Below are positions 46,502-57,283 of a stretch of DNA of 64,000 bases, piece by piece. Each line of letters begins with the position of its first letter. The stretch's first letter is position 1. The notes under the pieces were generated by a model. That model did not search any database. It saw only the letters and a program-made list of their open reading frames with translations, and was not told where the DNA came from. The DNA comes from JABAAE01 sp905480545. GTDB taxonomy: Bacteria; Planctomycetota; Planctomycetia; Pirellulales; Pirellulaceae. The stretch lies in the NCBI GenBank assembly GCA_943788025.1, contig CALSOR010000016.1:240142-304141 (forward strand), written 5' to 3'. A program made the position numbers and the translations under genes.

Positions 46502-47459
46502 AAAACTCCGTTCCCCTGTTTTGATTTGCCGCCGGCGACCGCGCCGGAAGTGATTGATGTTCGGAGGTTCGCCAATTCCTCGATGATGCGATCGACAACG
46601 TGCGTGGTGTCGAATATTTCCGTTGCACGCTGGCGGACTGCCTTACGGTTTAACGCTTGGGCTTGCTCGACGGCTGATTGGTATGCGGCAAGTGCAGCAG
46701 TTTCCTCATCGTTACCCACGCAACCGGCGCCCGGCGGCAGGCGGTCAATCACGAATCCGGTTTCGCCCTGTGCGTACGAAACGGCGCTCCGGTTCGTACG
46801 CCCACAGCGGGGCATCCCGCCAGTAGGATTTCTTGGAGAGCCAGCGGGCCGTGGTCGTCGTCCGCAAGGTAAGCACATGCGCGGGATTGGCGGGCGGCGG
46901 CGTAGAGTTCTTCGCGTTGGTATTGGCCGTAATGGATTTGGATGTGGCGGGGGTAGAGTTCGGCCAGGTGTTCCAGGAGTTGTGGGCGGTGGCCGTTCTT
47001 CGCGTAGATCAGCGAATCGTATTTATCGGGTAATGGTCCGCCGGGCCAAGGGTCAATTGGGTAAGGCCACATCAAGATTTCAGATTGGTTATCGGGGCCA
47101 CGGTGTTTGGCGATCAGATCACGATACCATTCCGAGTGGCAGAACATGGCGCGGCAGTTCTTGGCGTCCAGTAATGCGCATTCTTCCGCATCGATTCGGG
47201 GGCATGAAGAGTCTGTGAAGAGCATGTTCGGCCCTTGGATGAATGGCAAGTCTTCAGAATCCCACCAGGCCGCGTATCGACGATCCGCCCAGTTCCAGAA
47301 CCAGGGCAATGCGCCTTTGCTGACCGGCAGCGATTTGATCGATAGCCAATCAAGGCCATCGGCGATTCGTTTTTTGAGTTCGTTTTGCAAGGCAAACATC
47401 CCGTTCGACTGGCCATTGCCACCAGTCGAATCAACCGAGCCGATCAATTTGACTCGCAT
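46498..47459 (-). pseudogene. Glycosyltransferase (GT4-like), frameshifted
   Basis: Starts at the ATG 47459 with VKLIGSVDSTGGNGQSNGMFALQNEL, a GT-B N-terminus, and continues through FTDSSCPRI, FCHSEWYRDLI and YLADDDHGPLALQEILLAGCPAVGVRTGAPF near 46775. There the frame is lost (net two extra bases compared with the copy at 33.7 kb) and the other frame continues GETGFVIDRLPPG to the end at 46498. The tail equals the last third of the chimeric ORF at 33473. Without the shift the enzyme would be about 320 aa, cytoplasmic. Its stop region overlaps the resolvase start by four bases. Confidence 0.85.
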
Positions 47460-47835
47460 CTTGCCATCGTCATGTGAAACGTGGGGCGCGAACGTGAATC
47501 GACGAATGACGGGCAATGTCGAGAAGTCACGAGGCCAACCGGCTGCGACCGTTGATTTGGTTTGATCGCGGTCATTTCCCAGTTCCCGGTATGCGCAAAC
47601 TCGCGATCAAACAGATCCTTCAAGTTCCGAGTGCGGACCTTGAGATCCAGCACGCTATCGATCGCGCCGCCGATGGAGCAGATCGCGTTGCCAGCCGCGT
47701 CGACGGAGATTCCACATCCGATTGCGGCATGGTTGTGGCAGGGGCGATGGTTGATGACTCCAAAGTCCTTCGGCGCGAGAAAAAAATCGGCTTGGGGTAG
47801 GACCATGCAGCCATCGGCTTTGATTGTTTCTTCGC
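47444..47835 (-). pseudogene. Fragment of an unrecognised gene
   Basis: A protein-like frame (KADGCMVLPQADFFLAPKD, HNHAAIGCGISVDAAGN, SVLDLKVRTRNLKDLFDREF) with no start of its own. It begins where the homology of the neighbouring tandem paralogue stops (about 47835) and ends just inside the glycosyltransferase start. Probably the tail of a gene joined here by recombination. Function unknown. Confidence 0.5.
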
Positions 47836-49087
47836 AAACGCGAGCCTATCCCTCGGCACGTGGACATCGGGCCAGGCCGCAGGGCGAACGCGGACGACTC
47901 TTGCGGGGCGAATGCCCTCGGTAATGAGGTCCGTCTCAAAGCGGATTGGGATGCCACTTCTCCCGAGTGGAACCGCTCCGTCCGCCTTCGTGGCATCGAG
48001 GATCGGGCCTCTTGAGGCCATTTGGAAAGTGCCCGCCGAACCGCCGACCCAATGCTTCAGCGTGTTTTCGGACGCGGCCATCAGGGCCCGGCTCCCTGTC
48101 TTGAAATCAGCATAGAGCGATTCGTCCATGCCGCCGAACAGAGTCGCCGTCACCTTCGCGCGACCGAACTTGCCATACTCGACGGCATCGATCCAGGCGT
48201 GCATCCACCGGCTCCGGATGAAGGCCTTGTGCGATTTGTTCTGGTTGTGGGCGGCGCGTTGCATTGCAGCGTCGTCCAGCCAGATGTCCGAGACCTGGAG
48301 CCGGGTGAACACACCGCCCGGCGTCGGCTTTTAGGTGATCCCGAGCAGGACGGCTTGGCCATTGAGCGACTTCTTTTCACTGGAGGGCAGTGCGCCCTCG
48401 GCGATCAGGTCTCGGATCCCGAGGAGTTTGCGGCCGCACCAGATGCGGGTGGCGGCGTCGAAGGTCATTGTTTCCTCGCTCGCCTCGCCATCTCCGCCTT
48501 CCCGCGGTTCGCGGCTGGCGACGATCATCCCCTGGTTGTTCCGGATATCCACTTGCTGCAGCTTCCAGACCTTTCCTTCGCGAAGGCAGTAGCTGGGCTC
48601 ATCTTCGAGACGCAGGGCGTGGTTCTCGGCGGGGAAGATGCCAGCGCCACGATTGTGGTTCGCGTCTTTCGTCTTGTTGTCCACCGGCAAAACCGGCACG
48701 GCTGAGATTGTTGGATCCGGCGGTAAAAAAGCCTGGACGTGCATCACTGTGCCGAGAGGGATGTCCCGCAGATCCGCCGTGAAAGCGGACGATGCCGTAC
48801 GGGAGCATGGCGAAGGGATGCGAATCGTTTCGAAAGACGCTCGTCCCTTGCACACGGATGCTGCCGCGGCGATTGGCATGATCCACGAAGACAAGTTCGC
48901 CCCGGTAGGAATGCGCCTTTTCCAGCGGGGTAAATCTTCCTGCTTCAGGGCGAAAGACGTCACTGTTACGTTTGTGGTTCTTCGCCAGTGGCGTTCGCAT
49001 GAACGAGCAGCAAACCAGCAAACACGAGCGACCAGCAACGAAGCATGTATCGCCGACGAGGAACCTGGAATAAAGAATCAGGAACAT
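47835..49087 (-). pseudogene. Tandem unknown-family copy 1, broken
   Basis: First of three tandem copies of an exported family of about 415 aa. N-terminal part FRPEAGRFTPLEKAHSYRGE and VFVDHANRRGSIRVQG, then a frame loss near 48777 (an 8-base deletion compared with copy 3), then LRDIPLGTVMHV, FDAATRIWCGR and AVLLGIT. A TAA replaces the Trp of GITW near 48331. The C-terminal half follows (VSDIWLDDAAMQRAA, ATLFGGMDESLYADF) and is cut at about 47835, lacking the RFPTPxIFPKY end of the others. Function unknown. Confidence 0.85.
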
Positions 49088-49097
49088 GAAACATGGG

Positions 49098-50379
49098 TCA
49101 GTATTTCGGGAAGATGGCCGGGGTCGGGAAGCGGTCTTCTATGCTGGAGGATCCATCGTTGAGGTATTCCTCGCGAGGTACGGTGACCTGGGGCCAGCTC
49201 TGGGGACGGACACGGACGACCCGGCCAGGGCGGACGCCTTCGATGATCAGGTCGGTCTCAAAACGGATCTGGATGCCGCTGCTGCCCAGAGGCACCTCGC
49301 CGTCCTGTCTTAATGACATCGAGGATCGGCCCTTCGCGAGGCCATGTGCGCGGGGCCGTAGTTGCCGCCGTGAGCGTGCTTCAGTGTGTTCTCGACCGCA
49401 TTCATCAGGGCGGGAGCCCCCTTCTTGAAGATCGGCGTAGAGCGAGTCGTCCATGCCGCCAAACAGAGTCGCAGTTACTGTTGCGCGGCCGAACTTTGCC
49501 ATACTCGACGGCATCGATCCAGGCGGGCATCCAGCGGCTGCGGATGAATGCCTTGTGCGTCTCGGTCTGATTGCGAGCGGCACGCTGCATTGCGGTGTCG
49601 TCCAGCCAGATGTCCGAAATGTGGAAGCGGGTGAATACGCCGCTTGGTGTGGGCTTCCAGGTGATCCCAAGTTGAACGGCCTGAGCGTCGAGCGATTTCT
49701 TTCCGCTGGCGGGCCAGAGACCCTCGGCGATAAGGTCCTCGACTCCGAGCCGTTCGCGGCCGCGCCAAAAGCGGGTCGCGGCATCGAAGGTCATCGTTTC
49801 CTCGCTGGTCTTGCCGTGTCCGCCTTCCTTCGGTTCACGGCTGGCGACGATCATCCCTGCGTTGTTCTGCAGGTTCACTTCTTTGAGCTTCCAGACCAAT
49901 CCTTCACGAAGGCAGTGGCTGGGCTCGTCTTCAAGAAGGAGGACGTGGTTCTCGGCGGGGTAGATGCCGGCGCCGCTGTAGCCCGAGTTTCTCTTCCGGT
50001 TGTCAACCGGCAACACCGGCACTGCAGAAAGCTTCGGGTCCGGCGGAAGAAAGGCCCGGACGTGCAGCACGGCGCCGAGCGGGATGTCACGGAGATCTGC
50101 CGGCGCTCCGTGATAGCGAATGACGCCGTAGGGCAGCATGGCGAAAGGGTGGGGAGCATTTCGGAAATACTGGCCCGCCCCTTGCACCCGAAGGCTGCCG
50201 CGGCGATTGGCGTGATCCACGAACACCAGTTCGCCGCGATAAGTGAGCGCGTTTTCCAGGGGGGGGAACTTCCCTGCTTCGGGTCGGAAGGGTTCGCCTT
50301 CACCTTCGGCGGTATTCGTGAGCAGGGACACGCCAACGTAGATCGCGGCGACCCAGCAGGTAGATTTGAGTTGTTTCAT
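49098..50379 (-). pseudogene. Tandem unknown-family copy 2, broken
   Basis: Signal peptide (STCWVAAIYVGVSLLTNTAEGE), then FRPEAGKFPPLENALTYRGE, PLGAVLHVRAFLPPDP, and ISDIWLDDTAMQRAA in one frame. Near 49493 one extra T (CTTTGCC, copy 3 has CTTGCC) and near 49433 one extra A shift it. Further indels follow before RVVRVRPQSWPQVTVPREEYL and the shared end RFPTPAIFPKY. The most damaged of the three. A 399-codon antisense frame over it is an artefact of G+C-rich third positions. Confidence 0.85.
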
Positions 50380-50396
50380 CGTTCTAATTCGCTGGG

Positions 50397-51687
50397 TCAG
50401 TATTTTGGGAAAATGGAAGGCGTCGGGAATCGATCTTCGTTGCGGGGATTAAACAGGTATTCCTCGCGGGGGACTTGCATCTTCGGCCAGCTTGCCGGGC
50501 GGACACGGACGACTCTTCCGGGGCGAATGCCTTCGATGATCAGGTCGGTCTTAAACTGGATTTTGATGCCGCTGCTGCCGAGTGGAATTTCTCCAGCTGA
50601 CTTTGTGATGTCGATTATTGTCCCGCTGGAGGCCACGTGGGAGGGCCCGTAGTGGCCGGCTGTGTGCTTCAAGGTGTTCTCGGCTCCATTCATTTGTGCC
50701 TCGACGCCCTTTTGGAAGTCGTTGTAGAGTGAAGAATCCATGCCGCCGAAGAGCGTCGCAGTTACGGTCGCGCGGCCGAACTTGCCGTACTCGACGGCGT
50801 CAATCCAGGCTGCCATCCAGCGGCTGCGGATGAAGGCTTTGTGTGTCTCGGTCTGAAATTGGGCCGCGTGCTGGATAGCGTCATCGTCCAGCCAGATGTC
50901 CGAGATGTGGAATTGGGTGAATAGCGCCACTCAGCCCATCACCTGGTGCAGGCTTCCAGGTAATCCCGAGCAGGACGGCCTGCCCACCGAGCTGTTTCTT
51001 CCCGCTGGCGGGCCACGCTTCTTCGGTGACCAGGTCCGCGACTCTGATGCGCTCGCGACCACGCCAGATGCGAGTCGCGGCGTCGAAGGTCAACTCTTCA
51101 TCTTCGAAGTTGCCGTCTCCGCCAGCCTTTGGTTCGCGGCGAGCGATGATCTTCCCCGCGTTGTTCTGAAGTTCCACTTCTTTAAGCTTCCATACCATTC
51201 CCTCGTTTAGGCAGTGACTGGGCTCGTCCTCGAGGAGCAGCACGTGATTCTCGGCGGGGGCGGTGCCGGTGCCACGGTAATGCCCTGCATCTTTATTTTT
51301 GTTGTCAACCGGCAGTACCGGCACGGCGGAAATCTTTGGGTCAGGCGGAAGAAAGGCCCGGACGTGCATCACAGTGCCGAGCGGGATGTCTCGCAAATCC
51401 GCCGGAGCGCCGTGGTACCGGATGACACCGCAGGGAAGCATGGCGAAGGGCTGCGGGTCGTTTCGGTAAAATTTACCCGTCCCCTGCACACGAATGCTTC
51501 CGCGTCGATTGGCATGATCCACGAAGACGATTTCGCCCCGGTAGGAATGCGCCTTTTCCAACGGGGGAAATTTCCCGGCCTCGGGACGGAATGGCTCGTC
51601 TGCGACGGCCTTGTGCCGTGGCAACAGCAAGACGCTCATGAAGAACGTTGCGGTCAAACAGATTCTTAGAGTCGTGCGAAAAGGCAT
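50397..51687 (-). pseudogene. Tandem unknown-family copy 3, broken once
   Basis: Best preserved copy: signal peptide (LRICLTATFFMSVLLLP), FRPEAGKFPPLEKAHSYRGE, DLRDIPLGTVMHVRAF, NHVLLLEDEPSHCLNEG, LTFDAATRIWRGRERI. Near 50925 about 13 extra bases shift the frame between GITWKPAPG and FTQFHISDIWLDDDAIQ. The rest is intact to FPTPSIFPKY. Likely exported. Adjacent to a DUF1552 and DUF1592 gene on the same strand, which suggests they once worked together. Function unknown. Confidence 0.85.
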
Positions 51688-51758
51688 AGCGGTTAACAGT
51701 TAGTGGTTAGTCGTTGCCGATATTGCGCTAAGCAACGGCTAATAGCTCCTCACGCTTC

Positions 51759-53123
51759 TCATACTTCGATAACGCTGTTGCTGTCGCCGAACTTGTCACT
51801 CTCCACACCCATGCGTTGGGCCATCAGGAGCAGCAGGTTGCTCATGTGGGCGTCCGGGTTTGCGGGGCGACTGCAGAGCCCGTAGTGCTCACCAGGCTTA
51901 TCGAGTTGGTAACCGCCGAAGTGTCCCTGATTGAAGTCGAGATGGCTGCCGTGCTTCAGGCCGATATCCGAACCACCGGCGAACACCAGTGGGAGGTTGG
52001 CGTTGCCGTGGCTGTGTCCGTACGACATGCCACTACCAAAGAGCGACATCGTCGAGCCCAGCAGCGGCTTGCCGTTGACGTCCTTCGTCTCCTCGAGCCG
52101 CGAGAGGAAGTAGCCGAACTGCTCGATGGCGAACGTGTCGTAGTTGGTGAGCTTTTCCATGTAGCCTTCGTCCCCGCCGTGATGACTGAGTTGGTGGCGA
52201 GACTCGGTGATGCCGATCTCCGGAATGGCAAAGGCGTCTCCTTCGCCGCCCAGGCTGAAGGTGGCGACACGCGTGACATCGGTCTGGAAAGCCAGCACGA
52301 TCAGGTCGTAGGCCGTCCGGAAGTAATCGCCGGCCTGCGTGTGAGGAATGTCGCGGTTGGTACGCTTTCGGTCGGCGTCGGAGATCTCAGGCAGCGGCGT
52401 GTCGAGCCACGCATCCGCTCGCCGCGTGCGGATCTCCGCCTCACGAACCGAAGTGAGGTATTGGTCGAGGCGTCCTTTGTCGGCCGCTCCCATTTTCTGC
52501 TCAAGTCGCCGCACTTCCGCGAGGTTGTCATCAAGGACACTGGCTTTGCGGCGAAGAGCCCTCCGCTGGGCTGCGATACCGCCTTTCGGTGCTTCGAACA
52601 TGGACGCGAAAATTTCACTGCAACGACGCATCGCCGGGAGTTGAACGCCGTCTGCGGTCCAGGCGAGCGAGCCCTGAGTGAGAGCAATCTCCATAGACGG
52701 GTAGCGAGTGTGCTGCGCGGTGACTCCGGCCATCTTCTGGTCCACGGAGATAGAATTGCGGGCCGACGGTCCAATCTTTCCGCCAGTCAGCCAGAGGTTA
52801 ATGCAGTTGTGATGATGGCCAAGGCTTCCAGGATGATGCAGACCACTGACGGGCGTGATGACCTGGCGGTACTTTTCCAGCGGCTTAAGCGATCGTGAAA
52901 ACTCATAGTCTTTACCCGGCGACGTAATCTGATAATTCAGTGAATGGACGCCATTAGCGAGATAGATGAAGGCACTGCGCCGCGGTGTTTCCGTTTGCTG
53001 CTCCGCCGCGTTGAGCGGGATCATGCATTCCAGCAGCGGAAGCGAGATGCAGGTGCCCATCGCGCGAAGGGCATGGCGGCGGTCGATTAGCCAGGACTGA
53101 GATAGATATTTGCCCATTGTCAT
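51759..53123 (-). CDS. DUF1552 family exported protein (second)
   Basis: 454 aa. N-terminus IDRRHALRAMGTCISLPLLECM is Tat-like. Typical DUF1552 motifs: FIYLANGVHSLNYQITSPGKDYEFS, GLHHPGSLGHHHNCINLWLTGG, and a C-terminal NLLLLMAQRMGVESDKFGDSNS end. Intact, unlike its neighbours, and G+C-richer than the DUF1552 gene at 16.6 kb, with which it shares only family-level similarity. A 360-codon antisense frame is spurious. Probably cotranscribed with the upstream DUF1592 gene, 131 bases away. Confidence 0.9.
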   Translation of the reverse strand: MTMGKYLSQSWLIDRRHALRAMGTCISLPLLECMIPLNAAEQQTETPRRSAFIYLANGVHSLNYQITSPGKDYEFSRSLKPLEKYRQVITPVSGLHHPGSLGHHHNCINLWLTGGKIGPSARNSISVDQKMAGVTAQHTRYPSMEIALTQGSLAWTADGVQLPAMRRCSEIFASMFEAPKGGIAAQRRALRRKASVLDDNLAEVRRLEQKMGAADKGRLDQYLTSVREAEIRTRRADAWLDTPLPEISDADRKRTNRDIPHTQAGDYFRTAYDLIVLAFQTDVTRVATFSLGGEGDAFAIPEIGITESRHQLSHHGGDEGYMEKLTNYDTFAIEQFGYFLSRLEETKDVNGKPLLGSTMSLFGSGMSYGHSHGNANLPLVFAGGSDIGLKHGSHLDFNQGHFGGYQLDKPGEHYGLCSRPANPDAHMSNLLLLMAQRMGVESDKFGDSNSVIEV

Positions 53124-53254
53124 CTTTCTATTTTGATTTTTTCCAGCGTCATTCTTGTAGGTAGATTTTTAAATTTCACACAACGGATCGAAGACACAGA
53201 AATAGTGTGCCAAATCGGTTCGGCTCTTGGTGCCTTTGTGCGAGATTTATTTCC

Positions 53255-55712
53255 TTAGCGTTTACGGATCAGATCGGACAAGGCAACCGCACGCACGATA
53301 TCCTTGACCCGGTATTGGTTCTTCTTTGCTTCTTCTTGAATTAAATTGAGATCGTCACGGTCATCCACGGTAAGCACACGCCGGAGCGCGTAGGTGCAAA
53401 GGTGTTCGATGAAGGCTCTCGCGACCCGGTCGCGGTCCTCGAGCAGGAGTTGTTTGAATTGGATGGAATTGGTGAACGGACGGCCGTCGGGCATGACGCC
53501 CGAGGCATCAACCATCGGATCCTCGCCCACGCCTGTCGGAACCTGCTCGCGGGTGCGCCACTGGCCGATGGCATCGTACTGATCAAACGCCAGTCCCAAT
53601 GGATCGATGTTGCGATGACAGGCAGCACAACTCGTGTTCTTTGCGTGCGACTTCAATTCTTTGCCGGATCGTAATCTTGTTTCCCTGGGGCGGAACGGGT
53701 TCGATCGGATCCACGTTGGCCGGCGGTGACGGCGGCGTTTTGTTGAAAATCGCTTCGCTGAGCCAGACGCCGCGATGCACTGGACGGTGGCGAGTTCCGT
53801 CCGAGGTCAGCCCAAGCACCGCGCCCATCGTGAGCAGACCGCCGCGATGGTCTTCGGGCTTGAGTGCCACACGCTGGAAACCGTCCTGCTTCGGCTCGGG
53901 CAGTCCATAGAAATCGCAAAGCCGAGCGTTGGCCATGGTCCAGTCGGAATCGAGGAAGCCCTCGATGGGCAGGTTATTCGTGAGCATCTCGCGGAAGTAC
54001 TCGACCGGCTCGGCTCGCATGCTCGTTTCGAGCCAGTCGTCGTAGGCGGGGTAGAGTTTCTTGTCCGGTGGAAACATGCCCACGCGGTGCAGTTGCAGCC
54101 ACTGCCGCGAGAAGTCGTCAATGAAGCGATTGATCCGGCTGTCCGTCAACATCCTGTCCACTTCTTTCTTTAGACCCTCGCCGCTCAGAACGCCGCCTTT
54201 GGCCGCGGTGAAGAGGGCGTCGTCAGGCATGGAACTCCAGAGGAAATACGAGAGTTGCGAGGCGAGTTCCGAGTTGGTTAATCGTTCGCGGGCATCGGGA
54301 TCGCCCTCGACGAGGTAGATGAAGTTTCTGGATGTCAGCACGCTTTGCAGCGCGATTCGGTAAGCATCCGCCGGCTTTTCGCCCGCTTCGCATTCGACGC
54401 GATAGCTGTCCAGATAGTCCGTTAATTCTTCCTGACTGACCGGACGTCGCCAAGCGCGTGTGGCAAAGCGTTGAAGATGTTCGGCGACGACTTCGGGGGT
54501 GGCATTGTCAGGCGGCAGCACATCGTTGCGTCTGGATTTTTCTTCGGCCGTTACCAGCGGACCCTCCCATTCAATCCAGTCGAGGATCACGGTCGAAAAG
54601 ATCCCGTTGCCTTTGCCATCAAACATCTGCGGAGCGTTCGGGTTGAGTAGCACGGTCTCGCTGCTGTGCGTAAAGATATAACCACTGCGACTGGCGAGCG
54701 CATTGCGGAAGGCGGCGCCGCCACGTCTGTCCACAACATCGGTGGCCACCACCGCGAAATGCAGGTTCGCAGGCATTTCAAGAAAAACCTCGAACTCATA
54801 AACTTGCGGCTCGTCCTCGGACGCAGTAATGTCGAATTCGATAAGGCCGTCGACCGTTTCTTCGCTGGTCTCTTTGCCGATGCTCAAATGAGCCGGTTGG
54901 CCACCGGGTGGACGGATACCGCTGGCCTGCAGACGCATGCGATACAGCCCACTGTGTTCCGGGCCCGTCTTTCCGAACCAGTTGGAAGACAACGCTTGCT
55001 GCACTCGGCCGGGGAACAGCAGATAACGCAGCGGGCGTTTGATGCCGAATCGATCCAGCGCCAACTGCTGTTCCTTCCCGCCGCCGTAACGCAGCTCGGC
55101 GGCCGTCTTGCGGACTTGGCGAGACTCGCTGGACGTGGCGGGGAAAGCGCGGTCAAGTACGATGTCCGCCGCGCGGTAATAGCGGTCCACATGCGACGGC
55201 GAGAGCGAAAGCTGCGCCCCGATGCGTTCAAACCCGTGCCACAGCGTGTCTTCGTTCAATTCTCCCGGTTTAGCCGGATCGTATCGCACGCCGAGCAGGT
55301 CATAGACGGTGTTTTGATATTCCTTTCGGCTCAGTCGATAATGCGCTACTGCCGGTCGTGCCGCCATCCTCGCTGCTCGCCCGTCCTTGAGGCGCGAGTC
55401 GAGATTCAGGACGAACGCTGAAATTTCGTCTTGAGTCGGTTGTGGTTCATCATTCGGAGGCATCTCGCCGCTATTGATCTTGTCGAGCACCTCCGCCCAA
55501 TGATGGCTGTCCAGGCCCGCCTTGAAGTCGCGCGACAGTCGGTCGATCCGGATGTCGCCTTCTTCCTTTTGAGAGCCATGGCAGCGGACGCAGTGTTTTT
55601 TCAAAAAAACTTCAAAAGGTTCCGCAGCCAAAGCAGAGTCGGCTGCAATCGAGTTGATCAAAAAACAGACAAATACGCCAAACGCGAGGATTCGTACAAA
55701 GTTTAGTTTCAT
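53255..55712 (-). pseudogene. DUF1592-type CxxCH protein, one-base frameshift
   Basis: From the ATG at 55712, signal peptide FVRILAFGVFVCFLINS, then KKHCVRCHGSQKEEGDIRIDRLS (heme-type CxxCH), YQNTVYDLLGVRYDP (DUF1587), NFIYLVEGDPDARERLTNSELASQLSYFLWS (DUF1592) and HRGVWLSEAIFNKTPP (DUF1588). At about 53650 one extra base changes RQRIE-SHAKNTSCAACH into a dead end. The remainder, with CAACHRNIDPLGLAFD and the DUF1585 tail, lies in the other frame (53255..53656). Corrected length about 818 aa. Partner of the DUF1552 gene. Confidence 0.92.
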
Positions 55713-55715
55713 ACT

Positions 55716-55724
55716 GGGGGGGGG
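55716..55724 (+). repeat. G9 run just upstream of the DUF1592 start
   Basis: Nine G (C on the gene strand) end three bases before the ATG at 55712, where a ribosome binding site is expected. No AGGAG-like sequence is present. Confidence 0.9.
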
Positions 55725-56162
55725 CGATTTATGGGGTTGGATAACGCTCAAGTTGAGCAACCGATCCAGCGGCAGCGTCAATGACCGTACTGATAGTATA
55801 GGCTATCCTCACGACTTATTCCAATGCGGAACGTCTTCGCTTCACTTACAAATAGAACGGTCCACCTGCTTGATACGTTTCGAACTTTTATCGGCTCGCC
55901 GTCGCTCGATTTCCGGCTTCAGTACCAAGCTTTTCGAGAAGGCTTCAAAGCGGTTTGAGAGGAACGAGAGCGGCGCTTCATGGGGGTAGAGGACGAGTCA
56001 GCAGTCTCCCATAGGCGGACTCGAACCAAGAGCACTTGGTTAACGAAAAATATTTAGATTTCAAAAACTCGTCAGAACAGTCTGGTTTTTGAGAACGCCA
56101 GAAAACGACTGGATTTTGACAACGCGGGTGAGTCGTGTCAAAGTCTGAGATTTGCCATGTTT
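55725..56162. other. Upstream region of the DUF1592 gene
   Basis: No gene seen. From about 56090 (AACGACTGGATTTTGA) it begins to resemble the sequence just downstream of the intact resolvase (AACGACCGGATTTTGA at 45860), so the duplication extends somewhat beyond the coding remnant. Confidence 0.45.
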
Positions 56163-56288
56163 TTCAGATTCACGGAGCGATACAAGGTTGACCGCGAGAT
56201 TTTTAGCGTTTCGCAAATATGGTCCACCTACACGGATTTGTCCGCCAACAAAGTTTTCGGCAGTCTGACCTTGGCGTCTTGGGGAATC
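56163..56288 (-). pseudogene. Decayed 3' end of the serine recombinase
   Basis: About 40 codons match the last part of the resolvase at 45890 with scattered changes: DAKVRLPKTLLADKSV, a TAG where the intact gene has Glu, then VDHICETLKISRSTLYRSVNL. Same orientation as the intact gene. The upstream remainder of the gene is absent. Confidence 0.9.
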
Positions 56289-56803
56289 AATTTATGCAGC
56301 AAACAGTCATTCACTGTCACGATCACTCCTCTGTGCCTTGCGGTATTCGTCGGCAGTCGGCGACTCGCTGTTGTAGTGGCGGTAGTTGGCCTCGGTCTCA
56401 AGCAGATTCGGGAACCGGTTGTCTCGTCCGTTTAGAGTAGAGCGATTCTGTCCGGCAGCCTGACTATCCGCTGCAAGTTTTGTTGCGAGATCCGTTTGCG
56501 AAACTCTCGTGCGTTATTACCGATCTGCTCGAATATCTTGTTGGACGCGCCGCTCGTTCCTTGTCACTCGCTGCCTATCCCATCGTCAACGATGCGTTTC
56601 TGAAATGGCAATAGCACGGCCAAGGTGTTCGATGGTTGTTCTGCTGGGCAGATAAGAACGCCGTACGTTCTCATGCAGCGCCGGGCATCCTTCTTTCACA
56701 ATTATCAAAGAGGATTTAAGGCTTATCTTCGATGCGTTGGGAGGTTATGATTGCAAGCGTTGGACAACCCTCTGCTTCACCCTTGGACATGACAGGTTTG
56801 GTT
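56289..56803. other. Remnant-rich 0.5 kb
   Basis: Two protein-like frames without starts occur: minus 56303..56517 (TKLAADSQAAGQNRS, RFPNLLETEANYRHYN) and plus 56441..56613 (LLRDPFAKLSCVITDLLEYL). They overlap each other, so at most one is real. Probably decayed gene ends from the same rearrangement. Confidence 0.35.
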
Positions 56804-57283
56804 ATGATTCGCTCGCTAACACTTTCTCTGATTTGGTCTATACTTCTTGGCGTCGGATTGCCCGCTGTCTCGTGGGGGCAGGCTACGGAAGAGCCGGAAA
56901 TAGCTGAACTTGAATGGTCAGATTTTGACGAGGCAAAGTTCGACAAAAAACGTTTCACCGGGCCAATGATTGTGGCCATCATGAAGGATCTGTGTCCCGG
57001 ATGTAAAGCCAAGCGAGATGCACTTTGGTCGAACAGAAAATTGGTCGAGGCTGTTGTGCAGCGAAAAATGATTTTGTTCAACGGTAACGCCGAAACCAAG
57101 GTCGGTCTGAGCGATTTAATCAAACGGAAATTCAAGGTTTCCGATCTGCCGGTAGTCATTATCCATCGTAAAAGCATGATGGCCAATCCGATCATTCTTT
57201 CTGGCATTCCGGCCGCCGAGACCATTGTCAAGGCACTAGATGAGCACATTCCGTTGAAAAAAAAAGCGTCCGATATCCCCTGA
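56804..57283 (+). CDS. Exported thioredoxin-fold protein
   Basis: 159 aa from the Met at 56804, which starts a signal peptide (SLTLSLIWSILLGVGLPAVSWG); the frame extends to 56732. The mature part is thioredoxin-like: GPMIVAIMKDLCPGCKAKRDALWSN holds a C-x-x-C (CPGC) redox site at a helix start, followed by DLPVVIIH with the cis-Pro position. It probably acts in the periplasm on disulfides or as a short DUF255/YyaL-like front. Monocistronic. Confidence 0.82.
   Translation: MIRSLTLSLIWSILLGVGLPAVSWGQATEEPEIAELEWSDFDEAKFDKKRFTGPMIVAIMKDLCPGCKAKRDALWSNRKLVEAVVQRKMILFNGNAETKVGLSDLIKRKFKVSDLPVVIIHRKSMMANPIILSGIPAAETIVKALDEHIPLKKKASDIP

Noticed and set aside
49453..50652. 399-codon plus-strand open frame
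   Set aside because: Antisense to the tandem family copies 2 and 3; its product has no motif, and long antisense frames are expected in G+C-rich coding DNA.
51816..52898. 360-codon plus-strand open frame
   Set aside because: Antisense to the intact DUF1552 gene and without recognisable domains.
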